From NCBI GenBank assembly GCA_009809945.1, contig WTPW01000317.1, positions 113,753-177,752 of the forward strand: a stretch of 64,000 nt of DNA, given 5' to 3'. Position 1 is the first letter of the stretch; each line of letters opens with the position of its first letter. The position numbers and the translations under genes were made by a program. Shown here piece after piece: positions 34,282 to 44,429 of this stretch. Source of the stretch: Gigaspora margarita (Eukaryota; Glomeromycota; Glomeromycetes; Diversisporales; Gigasporaceae). The notes below the pieces were generated by a model. It had not been told where the DNA came from. It worked only from the letters and a program-made list of their open reading frames with translations, and ran no database searches.

Positions 34282-36507
34282 ATGTCTTCCAGTAAACGAA
34301 AAAATAAAACCACTCTTAATAACCAACAAAGAAAGGATATCATCGAATTTAAAAATAAAAATCCTAAGATCAGTAATGTTGACCTTGCTGAGTGGGTAAA
34401 AAATGAATTTGGCCTTGAGGTTCATCCAACAACCATTGGACGTCTAATAAAAAATAAGGATGACATTGGAGATAATCTCTCTACAAAAAGACAAAGAACA
34501 GTTCAACATCCAGATCTTGATAACACATTACACGAATGGGTTTTGCAAAACCAAGACCAAATTATTTTAAGCGATGCTATCCTAATTGAAAAAGCAAAAA
34601 AATTCGCCAAATCATTAAACATACCCAATAGTGACCTTAAATTTTCTCAAGGATGGTTATATAAATTTAAAAAAAGGCATGGGTTGGGGCAAATAAAAAA
34701 GCATGGCAAAGATGCTTCTGTAGATGATAATGTTGTTGCAGATGCTATACCTAAATTAAGAGAGGTGTTAAAAGGATACGATTTAAAAGATATTTATAAT
34801 ATGGATGAAACGGGCTTATTTTACTGGTAATAATTGATTAATTTAAATATCACTATCCCGAGGAGCATTTGCGAGAGATTTCTCAATTATGCCAATATAA
34901 ACGTTGCATTTGGCAATCACAAAAATAAAAAACTGGCTCTCTCTATCATTTGCCTTTTGCTGAGTTTACTTATGACAAAATTAAGTAAATCTCTAACAGC
35001 TATGCTCTTTAGATTATCTGATAATTGGGTTTGATTTAATAATTGGATCTGCATAATTTTGGCACTATTCGAATTAACTTATCAAAATAATTCGAATGAT
35101 ACCAAACTTATACAGATCTGATTATTAGATCACGAGAATTTTAGCTACAAAAATTTTTCCAAGGGGGTGCTTAATTTGAAAGTATGCAGTATCGCTAAAA
35201 GAACATGTAAATCCCCACAAAAAAAACAATTACAAAATAGGGAAAGTAGAGGTCCAATCCAGATAAATCCGTTATCTGTTTATTCATATATTGAATAAAC
35301 AGATCCGATATCCGAATATTCGCTATCCGTTATCTGAATATCTGATCCGAAATTTATCTGGATATCTGATAATTATTTGGACAAACGTTATCTGGATTGG
35401 AACTCTAGAATAAAGTTTATTGTTTTTCTGGTAATTCCTATAGTGGGGAATAAAGAGTATATAAAGTTCTAATATATTGTACTCATCTTATAATTCGGTC
35501 CTTCTTTAGTCTTTAACCGGATACCACACTTGCTACTGTTCGTCTTAAAGGTAAAAAAAAGGATAAGGAAAGGTTGACCTTGGCACTTTGTACCAATGCT
35601 GATGGAACAGATAAAAAAATAAAACCATTTGTAATCGGTAAGTCTCCGAATCCACGTTGCTTTAAAAATGTCAAATGCAATAAGCTTGGTATAACATACG
35701 GGGCAAGCAAAAAAGCCTGGATGACAATTGTGTTATTCCAATCCTGGCTTAAAGAGTTCGACAAAAAGATGGCTGGTCGTAAAGTAATTCTCTTGTTGGA
35801 TAATGCAAAATGCCATTCTTCCAGTAATCTAAATCTCTGTAACACAACCATCCATTATCTCCCTCCAAACACTACATCTCGCATTCAGCCTATGGATGCT
35901 GGAATTATCATGTCCTTTAAGCGTCGATACCGAAGCTACTTCATAAAATGGCTTCTTGATCAATATGAATCTGGAAAAGATGACAAACTGAATGTTCTTA
36001 ATGCCATAAAATTTATCGTCCGAGCGTGGAGAGAAGTATCATCTGAAACGATAAGTAATTGCTTTAGACATACAAGAATCCTTCCAACTACACAAATTGA
36101 TGAAGAACTTGACCTTAATGATGACGACTATAATAATAATGATGATGAATTGATGGAAGAAATGCATGCTGACATCAAAGCACTCCACTTCCGAAACGTA
36201 ATGGATCTTGAAGAATATATCAATCACCCAGAGGAGAAAGAATCAAATGAAGTATTGAATGACGAAGAAATTTTGGCTCTTATTACCAACCTGGAACCCG
36301 AAAAAACTAAAGGCGACAAAGAAGAGAATGAAAGTGACGAAGAAGAGGATGATAGTACAGCAAAGGCGCCAAATTACTCACCACGAAGCACTAAGTGCCG
36401 TAGAAGTACTTGAACAATACCTTATGCAACAAGACGTTGGTGAGGTAGCCCGGTCAAACCATGATCAAGCTTTGTCAAATCTGCAAAAGGAGATAAGGAA
36501 ACTTTGA
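34282..36507 (+). pseudogene. Tigger/pogo transposase (DDE), broken
   Basis: Exon-like part 1 (34282-34826) has an N-terminal psq-type helix-turn-helix (residues about 10-60: LNNQQRKDIIEFKNKNPKIS), a CENP-B/Tc5 DNA-binding domain (about 75-145: FSQGWLYKFKKRHGL), then the first catalytic Asp in NMDETGLFY. Part 2 (35510-36413) resumes at PDTTLATVRLKGKKKDKERL, with the second Asp in LLLDNAKCHSS and the third in QPMDAGIIMSFKRRY, a DDD triad as in pogo. The protein ends in an acidic tail. The parts are separated by 683 bp with GT and AG ends (34827-35509). A TAA at 35514-35516 replaces the Gln expected before PDTTL. A one-base shift near 36370 throws the conserved end (THHEALSAVEVLEQYLMQQD) into another frame ending at 36507. 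Confidence 0.9.
34827..35509. other. Intron or insertion splitting the transposase
   Basis: The segment begins GTAATA and ends TTTAG, so it could be spliced, but it also holds foreign material. One part is a hairpin at about 35030-35135 (TTTGGCACTATTCGAATTA against its inverse). The other is a small inverted-repeat unit at 35247-35407, with ends TAGAGGTCCAATCCAGATAA and inverse TAGAGTTCCAATCCAGATAA and an interior of ATCCGTTATCTG words. The latter looks like a hAT-type MITE, although the flanking 8-mers (AGGGAAAG, GAATAAAG) agree only partly. Confidence 0.6.
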
Positions 36508-37556
36508 AATTCATCTTTCAAGCAAGTAGACATCAAAACCTTCTTTGAATTGGCTGATTAACTGCTAATGAAAAGTTTCAAACCAAATAAATTCGACTAA
36601 AAGACAGACTAACGAAGCATATATTAACTGATCAAAACTTGGTCAAAAGCGAACAAACAATATAGTTACCTGTATATTTAAAATTAAATAAACCTTGTTA
36701 AATAAACGATTTATAAAATATTCACAAAAAAAAAAAAAATTGTCAAAACTACTTATCTTGCCCTCTCGTTAGGGATGTTAAAAGTCCGGTCTTTTGCGTC
36801 GACTCCAAAAAGGTAGGTTTTTATTAAAGTTGGTTCTAAGTCAGACTTGGGACTCAACTTACATTTCATGTACAACTTGTATATTAAATATAGCACTAAA
36901 AAAAATGCATGCGCATGCAAAAAATATAAAGGTTCGACTTTAAAATTTGGTATTGCTCTTTGGGAATTATTGGCCAATAAAAGGTCACGTGACTGGTCTT
37001 ATACAGCGATCTGATTGGCTATCTCTAAATGCAGCCCCTCCCTAAATACAGGCCTTAGAGTCAGTCCCAACGACGTGCATTTAGGGGGGGTTGACTGTAT
37101 TTAAAAATTTTAACATCTTATTTAGATATCTGACATCAGCAAATTATATATATGTAATCTTACTTAAGATATTATGGCCTGTAATATAATGAAAATCTTA
37201 TATTTGACATAGTTTATTATATAATATATTACGGTATATTACAGTTATATTACAAAATTTATTTCAAAATATTTTAAATATATTGCGAAATATTGCAAAA
37301 TAGGTCAAATAAAAAAAAAGGGTTGCAGGAGGTAATATTTTGAATATTATGTGATGTTTTCACATTGTTTTACAATGTTTTTCAAATTTTTAAATTTTTT
37401 TAAAAAATAAATAAACAATATACATATTCACATAATCATGCTTTTTTACAATATTTTACATAGTTTTGCAATTTAATATAAAATTTTATATTTATTTATT
37501 ACTAGTATTTATTATTATTATATATTATAATTTATATTTATTAAATATACATTTTT

Positions 37557-38812
37557 TTGGGGTGTGGCGACTTAGAGAAGTTGGTAAGTTGTCGCACCCC
37601 AAGCGGCAGGTCTAGGGTTCAAATCCCACTGGCGACATTTGGAAAATAGGTCTGTGTTACAGTAGCCATTTCTCCTCATAGGTCCTCTGGTATACTATCT
37701 TGAATGGGAGCCGTTAGGCACACATAAAATCCAAGAATCGGAAAGTGGTTACCCGTTTGGAAGTCCCGAGTAAGGAAGTAGCAAAGATCTTCAACAGTGC
37801 TAACTATAATTGGAATATCAGAAACTGGAGTAAGAAACTGGACGACAAGATCCTTGAGGAGAGGGTCCACCAACCTGGCCGCCGGAGTCGCTCCAGAGGA
37901 AAAGGACATGTGTTTCAGCAGCATGTACCAAGGGGAGGGAGTCCATTTGGCACCTAAAGCCAGACCAACTGACCCTTCCGAGCTAACTAGTTTGGAAGTT
38001 TGGGGATACCGAGAAAGGACCGATAGGAAGGTTGTAATGGGTATCAGGATTGGAGTGAACCTCATAAGGGCAATACAGAACTTACCGGCCAGTAAGAAGT
38101 AGAAGCATGGAGGCGTGTATGTGTCAAGACCTAACGGGCTCTAGCCGTACCTGTATAGGAGTCCTTGGACGTTAAGGGAGGCTGGGACCACTAATACAGG
38201 ATAGGCAGGTATAAGTGCATGCAGAGTGCATTATAGTTCGCCAGATCCTCATGATGCCATCCAACTATATCTGTAATTTGGAAGCATTTGCGAAACATGC
38301 CCGGTCACTCGTCACCATAGCGGGAAGTACAGTTATTCGCACATTACCAAATTCAGAACACTAAATCCAGGGCCCCGAAGATGCAGGAAAATTGGCTAGT
38401 TGCGGTAGCATGCAGGCTTGAGATACTTACCCAATGTAGTAGAGGCAGCTGCATGGCTTGAGATACGAACTCCCGAGAAGTATGCTAGTAGAGGACTCAG
38501 ATATACTAATTTGGAAGCACAAACCGCCTACCTGGCAACTGACACCAAATTGGAAGTGATGATACTAGGTAGTGTGGGTAAAGTGGCAGACATGTGAATA
38601 CCAATTGTTGGTTGAAAAAGGGATATACAAACCCAGGTCAGCCATATATATGGGAATATGGAAGGTTCTAGTAGGTTTAGGTCATGGTTTAATTAGTCCA
38701 AGTCTTAGTACTTAAGTAGATAGTATATAAAAGATGTACAGCGATGTTGTAACGATCAATATATATTCAATAAAGACCAGAGGCATAACCTCACCTTAAC
38801 ACAAAAAAATTA
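37557..38812 (+). mobile_element. tRNA-headed retroposon (long SINE-like), copy 2
   Basis: It starts GGGGTGTGGCGACTTAGAGA, with A-box-like TTAGAGAAGTTGG and a perfect B box GGTTCAAATCC at about 37617-37627. An anticodon-arm-like hairpin GTCGC/GCGGC lies between the boxes. It ends AATAAAGACCAGAGGC, AACAC and A7. A perfect 17-bp target duplication ATTAAATATACATTTTT (37540-37556, 38813-38829) flanks it. No run of four T occurs between 37561 and 38812, although the surroundings are full of such runs, which fits a Pol III transcript. It is GC-richer than its context. Alternatives such as a small LTR-type element cannot be excluded because of the TATATAAAAG and AATAAA near the end, but no terminal direct repeat was seen. 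Confidence 0.8.
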
Positions 38813-39069
38813 ATTAAATATACATTTTTAATTAATATTACATTTATTTTTATATTATTTCAAATATTTTAAACTACTTTCACACTTTATTGCATCTAAT
38901 TCTATTACTATATACAAAAAACTAGCTCTATGCACTTATTTTTGCTAACCCCGCAGTTAGCTATTCTTTACTTCTTTGTTTTCTATCATCTTCACTTTGG
39001 TTATTTCTTTTGTTTTGGCTATAACCTTCGTGTCACTCTCTTTTTCTAAATACTTCAAAGAAGTAAAAA

Positions 39070-40130
39070 AAAATAAAAAAAAACATTTCTCAGAAGTGTT
39101 AGTATTCTTGCAAACTGCCAGAGAAATCTAGTATGTTCTTGCAAAGTGCTAGAGAAGTTAAAGCTAGTGTTCTTGTAAAGTGCCAGAAAAGTTGCAAAGT
39201 GTCGAAGAAGTTAGAAATAAATAAAATAAAATAAAAATTAAAAAAATAAATAAAAAAAAAAACAAATGAAAAAACAAAAAGTATAAGCAAACTAATAAAA
39301 AAATAAATAAAGCCCTAAATCTTCATTTCTCTAAAGCAAGCATTCGCATTTTTGCAAATTCAAAAATTGCGAAAGCTGCATTAATGTTCTTGCAAAATGC
39401 TAAAAAAGTTGCGAAGAGCCAAAAAAGTCTGGGTTAGTTTTCTTGCAAAGTACCAGGAAGTAAGGGTTCTTTTCTTGCAAAGTGCCAGAATAAAATAAAT
39501 CATATTAGCAGATTTATGGAATTGAAATTGGGCCCTAAAAATGGTCTCCAAAATATGATTGTTTACAAAAATTAATTGGTTAGATGATAGTTAGAGTTAG
39601 ATGGTCAACAAATAACTGATTAATATAAATAAACCTATTAGATAAGCCCCACCCATTAGATCTTAGAGATAAGGTAGTTTGATTTGCAAAATTATATGAA
39701 AATCAGGTTTTTGAAAAAAGGTCCAATTCTGTAAATTCACCGATATGTAATAAACCAAATTTAAAAAAAAAACAAAATAACAAAAAACAAAAACAAATTA
39801 TGTCAAACAAAAAAATAAATAAAGTTCTAAATAAACCTTTATTTCTTTAAAGAAGCATTTTTAAAAATTTAGAAATTGCTTGAAACATCAATTGTATATT
39901 TTTGCAAAGTGTCAGAAGTTTGGGTTGGCCTGTACAAGGTTTCGAAACATTGTTTGTTTTCTTGAAAGGTGTTCTTGTAAAGTGTCAAAATAAAATAAGA
40001 TGAAAAAAATTAAAAAAATAAATAAAAAAAATTTGAAAAAAACAAAATGAAAACAAAAAAAATGAAACAAAAACAAAAACAAACCAAAAATAAAGAACGA
40101 ATAAAAACAAAAAAGCAAAAAAAAACAAAA
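39070..40130. repeat. Low-complexity A-rich tract with a dispersed minisatellite
   Basis: Units of about 30 bp with TTCTTGCAAAGTGCCAGAAA recur at 39105-39220, 39375-39490 and 39895-39990, separated by long AAATAAAATAAAA runs. Frames on the minus strand rich in F and I are translations of the A-runs and are not genes. Confidence 0.75.
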
Positions 40131-40134
40131 TAGA

Positions 40135-40520
40135 AGATCTAATTATAAACAAAAGATCTAATCTGATCTTGTAGTACAGAATTTGAACATTATTGAACTA
40201 ATTCAAACTGTTTTGAAAAATTAGTCTAATATGCAATTCAGGTCACAGATCTACTGATCTAGCTTGGTTTTCTAGTCCTAAAATATGGGTTGGCTTGTGC
40301 AAGGTTTTGGAAAGTTGTTTGTTTTCTTGTAAAGTGCAAAAAGTGAAAAAAAAACAAAATATAAGATCTAATTATAAACAAAAGATCTAATCTAATCTTG
40401 CAGTACAGTATTTGAACATCATCAAACTATTTTGAACTATTTCAAAAAATTAGTCTAATGCACGATCCAGGTTACAGATCTATTGATCCAGCTTGGTTTC
40501 CTAGTCCTAAAATATTTTGA
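40135..40520. repeat. Direct tandem duplication, about 230-bp period
   Basis: AGATCTAATTATAAACAAAA, CAGTACAG, TTTGAACAT, AAAAATTAGTCTAAT and TGATCCAGCTTGGTTT-like words occur in the same order in 40135-40285 and 40366-40520. Non-coding. Confidence 0.8.
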
Positions 40521-40715
40521 AAGGGGTTCGAACTATTTCATAATATATTTCGAAATATTTCAAAATTACTTTCATTATATTTCAAAAATTTGATATTTTG
40601 AAATATTTTGAAATATATTATGTAATATTTTGCTTATATTACAGTTCATAAGACCTTATGTAAGATTACACTATTATAAATTCGCTGATAGAGTATTCAC
40701 ACAGTTGTTAATATT

Positions 40716-41625
40716 GGTCATCTCATTAATGGTGATACATAAAATTAATACTTTAAAGTTTCTATATAATAAAGTTTTGATTTTTTGAGATTTAAAATAT
40801 AAAAAAAATAAATATAATATTTAAGCATATATTTAAAAAAAATTCTATTAATTATTGATTTAAAATTTTTTAAAAAATTTTAATTTTTAAAATAAAAAAA
40901 AAAAAAATTAAAATTTCTAGTATTTTTAAAATTTACCCAATCAAAATCAAGTATTTTTGTGCTACTATGCAAGTGACTTGGTGTACCTATTAAGAACAAA
41001 CCTGCAAAATTTCAAATAAGGTAATTATGTAGAAAAAAGTTATATATAATTAATAATACTAACTTAAACTAATTTACTACTATTTTATATAGTAAAAATA
41101 AGATCTATTTTAGATTAAAAAAGTTAAAAATCTATATATATTTAGATTTTAAGAATTTTAAATACATATATATATATATAAAATAATTCTTTAAATTCTA
41201 ATTTTAAACTGATATTAACTAAAAATTTATTAATTATAAATTTTATTAATTTGTTATATAAGCATATATTATACTAAAAATTAGTATATTTATTTTATTT
41301 ACTAGCTTTTAGTCTACAAACTATATTAATAAAAAATATTTTAAATTTTATAAAAATTTTATTATATGTACAAAATATAATCAGGTTTATTTTTTTTTAT
41401 AAAAAAAATATAGTTTATATAATAAAAAAAAAGTTAAAAATTAATAAATATATAAACTATTTATTATTTATAAATGTATAAATGAATAATAAAAAATATT
41501 TAATATTATAATATATGCTTTTCTAAAAGATGTATTTAAAATAACAATAATTAAACAAAATATTATTTATAAATATTTTAACATGCTATATTAATAAGTA
41601 TTGTATCGCCATTAATGAGATGACC
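40716..41625. mobile_element. AT-rich TIR element, copy 2
   Basis: The ends GGTCATCTCATTAATGGTGA and the inverse of GGTCATCTCATTAATGGCGA match almost perfectly, better than in copy 1. Body collinear with 32081-33064 in the same orientation. ATAT lies beside both ends, but in AT-rich flanks this is weak evidence for a duplication. No protein. Confidence 0.85.
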
Positions 41626-42556
41626 TATATGTTTTTGTATATTTTGAATAATTTGTGGTGTAGCGCATAATATGCTGCATATTTTAAGCATAATTTGAAT
41701 AATTTACAGTTTGCCACATGCACAATTTGGCCATCTTCACATCATAATCCTGGACACCCTAGCTCTAGTGCGTACAGTCACATGGTAGTACAAAAAATCA
41801 CATGGGCAGACAGACAGATAAAATTTGGCTATTGATCAGAAAAGGAGAGTCCTCCGTTCCACTCTGGACAATAACCTCTAACTGATCAAATCGATCAAAG
41901 ACATCATGGCGAATTTATAATATACCGAAAAATTTTGACCACTAATGGATTTGCACTGAGAAATTGATATTTCCCAGGTTAAGGTGCGTCGTTATAATAA
42001 ATTTATATGCACAATGTAATACGTAAAAAGCAGATGGGTTGGACGTGTTATAAGCCTAGAGCAGAGAAGCAAAATTTTTCAGAGTTTGGCATTGATTTAT
42101 TAATATGAAATTCGGTAACTAAAATTTAATTTCGGTGACCAAAGACTTGGATTTGGTGATGAAATTTAGCTTAATTTCATAGTGCAAGAAGCAATTATCC
42201 AATATAGTATATTCTAGATCGAGAGTTCTATACAGTGTTGTCATTGGACAATGTCAAATTTATATTCGAACAGCAAAACTTCCATGAGTGCACCCTTTAC
42301 AAGGGCATGAATATATGACTATTAATAATATTACTTATATCGTAAACGATTGTTTGCATAAATAAAAAGTGATAAAATTTACATAACATTTATATAAAGT
42401 AATTAAAAAAAACATAAATTTGCGTAAATTACAGTTATATTAAAAAACTACTTTATAAATTTAAATAAAAAAAATTGTATAATCAATAAAAAAAGCACAA
42501 CAGTAAAAAATTTGCATGATTAAAAAATTGAACACTTTTTACATTACCACGTAGAA

Positions 42557-43172
42557 CTAGGGTATTCGGTCAATAATGTTGAAAATTAATTATTAAGGTT
42601 TTTTTTTTTTGAATGAATGATCAGAATAGTGATCAATATTGTGACTGGGGTTATTTATCACTTTTTATATATAATTTCACAGTAAAGAATGACTTGTATG
42701 TTTTTAGACGTCTAGAGCGAATAGCATTATTTTTCTTAATTATTTTAGCATAATCTGATTCTTAAACACCTTTATTACAAAGTTACGTTGAAACGTTTTT
42801 AACATTAATATTTAAATTTAAAGTCGACTCTTTACAAAATTTTGTTTCATGTTGTAAACTATTCTAAAAGAGGTATTTTCACTGTGGGAAGAATTTTAAT
42901 ATCAGAATACAAAATTTTCAACATAACTTTGTTATAAAGGCGTTTAAGAATTGATTTATGCTAAAATAATTGAAAAAAGTAAAGCTATTCGCTCTAGATA
43001 TCTAAAAACATACAAATCATTCTTTACTATTAAATTACATATAAAAAGTGATAAATAACCCCAGTCACAATCTTGACCACTATCCTGATCATAAAATTCA
43101 AAAAATTCTTAATAATTAATTTTTATATGGTATCGCATTAGTTTTGTCAAACATCGTTGACCAAACACCCCA
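42557..43172. mobile_element. Foldback element, hAT-like ends
   Basis: The ends CTAGGGTATTCGGTCAA and the inverse of TGGGGTGTTTGGTCAA, with ACGTAGAA and ACATAGAA outside, give an 8-bp duplication with one mismatch. The arms pair for over 200 bp (GACTGGGGTTATTTATCACT against AGTGATAAATAACCCCAGTC). A partial copy of the right arm plus its flank is repeated at 43190-43325. Confidence 0.7.
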
Positions 43173-43329
43173 ACATAGAATGCAATTGTACATATGAAAA
43201 GTGATGAATAACCCCAGTCACTATCTTTATCAATACCCTGATCATAAAATTCAAAAAATTCTTAATAATTAATTTTTATACGGTACCGCATATGGTTTTG
43301 TTAAACATCGTTTGACCAACATAGAACGC

Positions 43330-44329
43330 ATACATAGTAAATTACTTCTTTTGAGCTTGCAACTCCTCTTTTTCTTGCAAAGTGTAATGTCAGTTATCAC
43401 TTAAATTAACATACGAATTGACGATTTCAATAATTCCAGGGCTAATATGCTTTTAAAATACTCTCTATTCATGAATGGCGTCACCAACTACTGCTTGCAA
43501 GATAAAACAATACCACATACAAATCTTTTTAATTGCATGTTAAAATTTTATTGTCATTAAAAAAAAACAAACATAAACATAGTAAAAAAAAAAAATATCC
43601 TTCACCAGGTTTTTGTCTTGAATAGCATGTTACTTGGTACATTGCACAAATTATAAAAATTTAATAAAATAATCTTGCGCCCCTAGTTTATTTTCAATCA
43701 GAAGTTTTTTTAATTATATCAATTAAAGAATTTTAAAATTATGAGCAATCCAATATTTAAAATTTGGTTATGTGAATTGGATTTTTAAGTGCAGTTAAAC
43801 ATTGATTATATTTATTTTAATCCATTAAAGAACATTTATTTTTCCATTGACGAATAAATGTTTCTAATATTCTATCAAAGATTTTACGAGCATAAAGTTG
43901 TATCATTCAATATTAAGAAATTAAAAATGAAAAAGAAACAAAAACTTTGTTTAAAATTAAACACATTCAAAAGCTTAATTTTTTTTTTCTTTTTATGTGA
44001 ATTAATATAATTAATATGACATATGTAATACACGATATATTTATAATTTAAATAATTCTGAGTTCTAATTTTTTATTAAATTTCGCAGTATAATAGTGTT
44101 TAAAAATTCTTTATTATATCGAATCTTCACTATAATGAGAAGAGTCGTATTTAAAATGACTAAATTTTTTAAAACCTGGGTTACGTTAGAACAAATGTTT
44201 TTTTTTCAAAATATAGTAGCACAAGCGAAGATGAAATACATAAAAAAGGTTAGCATTCCATCTGCACCTCAAATGGTTTTTAATATAAATACGACTGTTG
44301 TTCATAACGGAGTGAAGATGGAGCGCTAG
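43330..44329. other. Intergenic, no gene seen
   Basis: AT-rich, no paired ends. The 77-residue frame at 44096-44329 shows no family resemblance or upstream exon and is left as unsupported. Confidence 0.5.
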
Positions 44330-44425
44330 TGATCAAGATCAAGAATCAAGATCTAGATCAAGAATCAGAATCAAGAATCGATCAAGAATTAAGATCAAGA
44401 ATCAAGAATGGAGATCAATAGCCTA
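44330..44425. repeat. GATCAAGAATCAA minisatellite
   Basis: Seven to eight units of 6-13 bp such as GATCAAGAATCAAGATC run head to tail. Simple local tandem repeat. Confidence 0.85.
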
Positions 44426-44429
44426 CTAT

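Larger units (their letters stand above)
33106..37097 (+). mobile_element. Tigger/pogo element, full length but decayed
   Basis: Starts CAGTCAACCCTCCCTAAATG and ends GCATTTAGGGGGGGTTGACT followed by G, with TA on both sides. Subterminal words (CTAAATGCA with CCC) are repeated inside both ends. At 3992 bp it contains a single plus-strand transposase region (34282-36507). The 5-prime leader 33230-34281 and 3-prime stretch 36508-36990 show nothing coding. Terminal type and TA target match the pogo branch of Tc1/mariner. Confidence 0.92.
37135..40689. mobile_element. 3.55-kb inverted-repeat element, non-coding
   Basis: The ends ATCAGCAAATTATATATATG and the inverse of ATCAGCGAATTTATAATAGT continue inward through TGTAATCTTA and a long ATATTTTGAAATATTT-rich arm on each side (37190-37330; 40520-40660). 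The middle is filled by a tRNA-headed retroposon (37557-38812), minisatellites (39070-40130) and a tandem duplication. No transposase. No target duplication recognised. Confidence 0.6.
31744..41761. mobile_element. 10-kb hAT-type composite element
   Basis: Left end TAGGGTATCCAGGATTATAA and right end inverse TAGGGTGTCCAGGATTATGA match at 20 of 22 positions, and both are flanked by a perfect 8-bp duplication GCTCTAGT (31736-31743 and 41762-41769). Both ends also share GCATAAT-rich subterminal sequence. This is the signature of a hAT insertion. The hAT-specific part is short (31744-32080 and 41626-41761). The rest is later insertions: two direct AT-rich TIR copies, a Tigger, and an inverted-repeat element with a retroposon inside. 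No hAT transposase is seen. A smaller inverted pair, TAGGGTTTGGAAC and GTTCCAAACTCTA, lies at 31916-32000. Confidence 0.85.

Noticed and set aside
36753-36977. 74-residue minus-strand frame inside the Tigger 3-prime region
   Set aside because: No family resemblance, and it lies within the non-coding tail of the transposon.
39099-40118. Two F/I-rich minus-strand frames that look like membrane proteins
   Set aside because: They are translations of AAATAAA and AAACAAAA runs.
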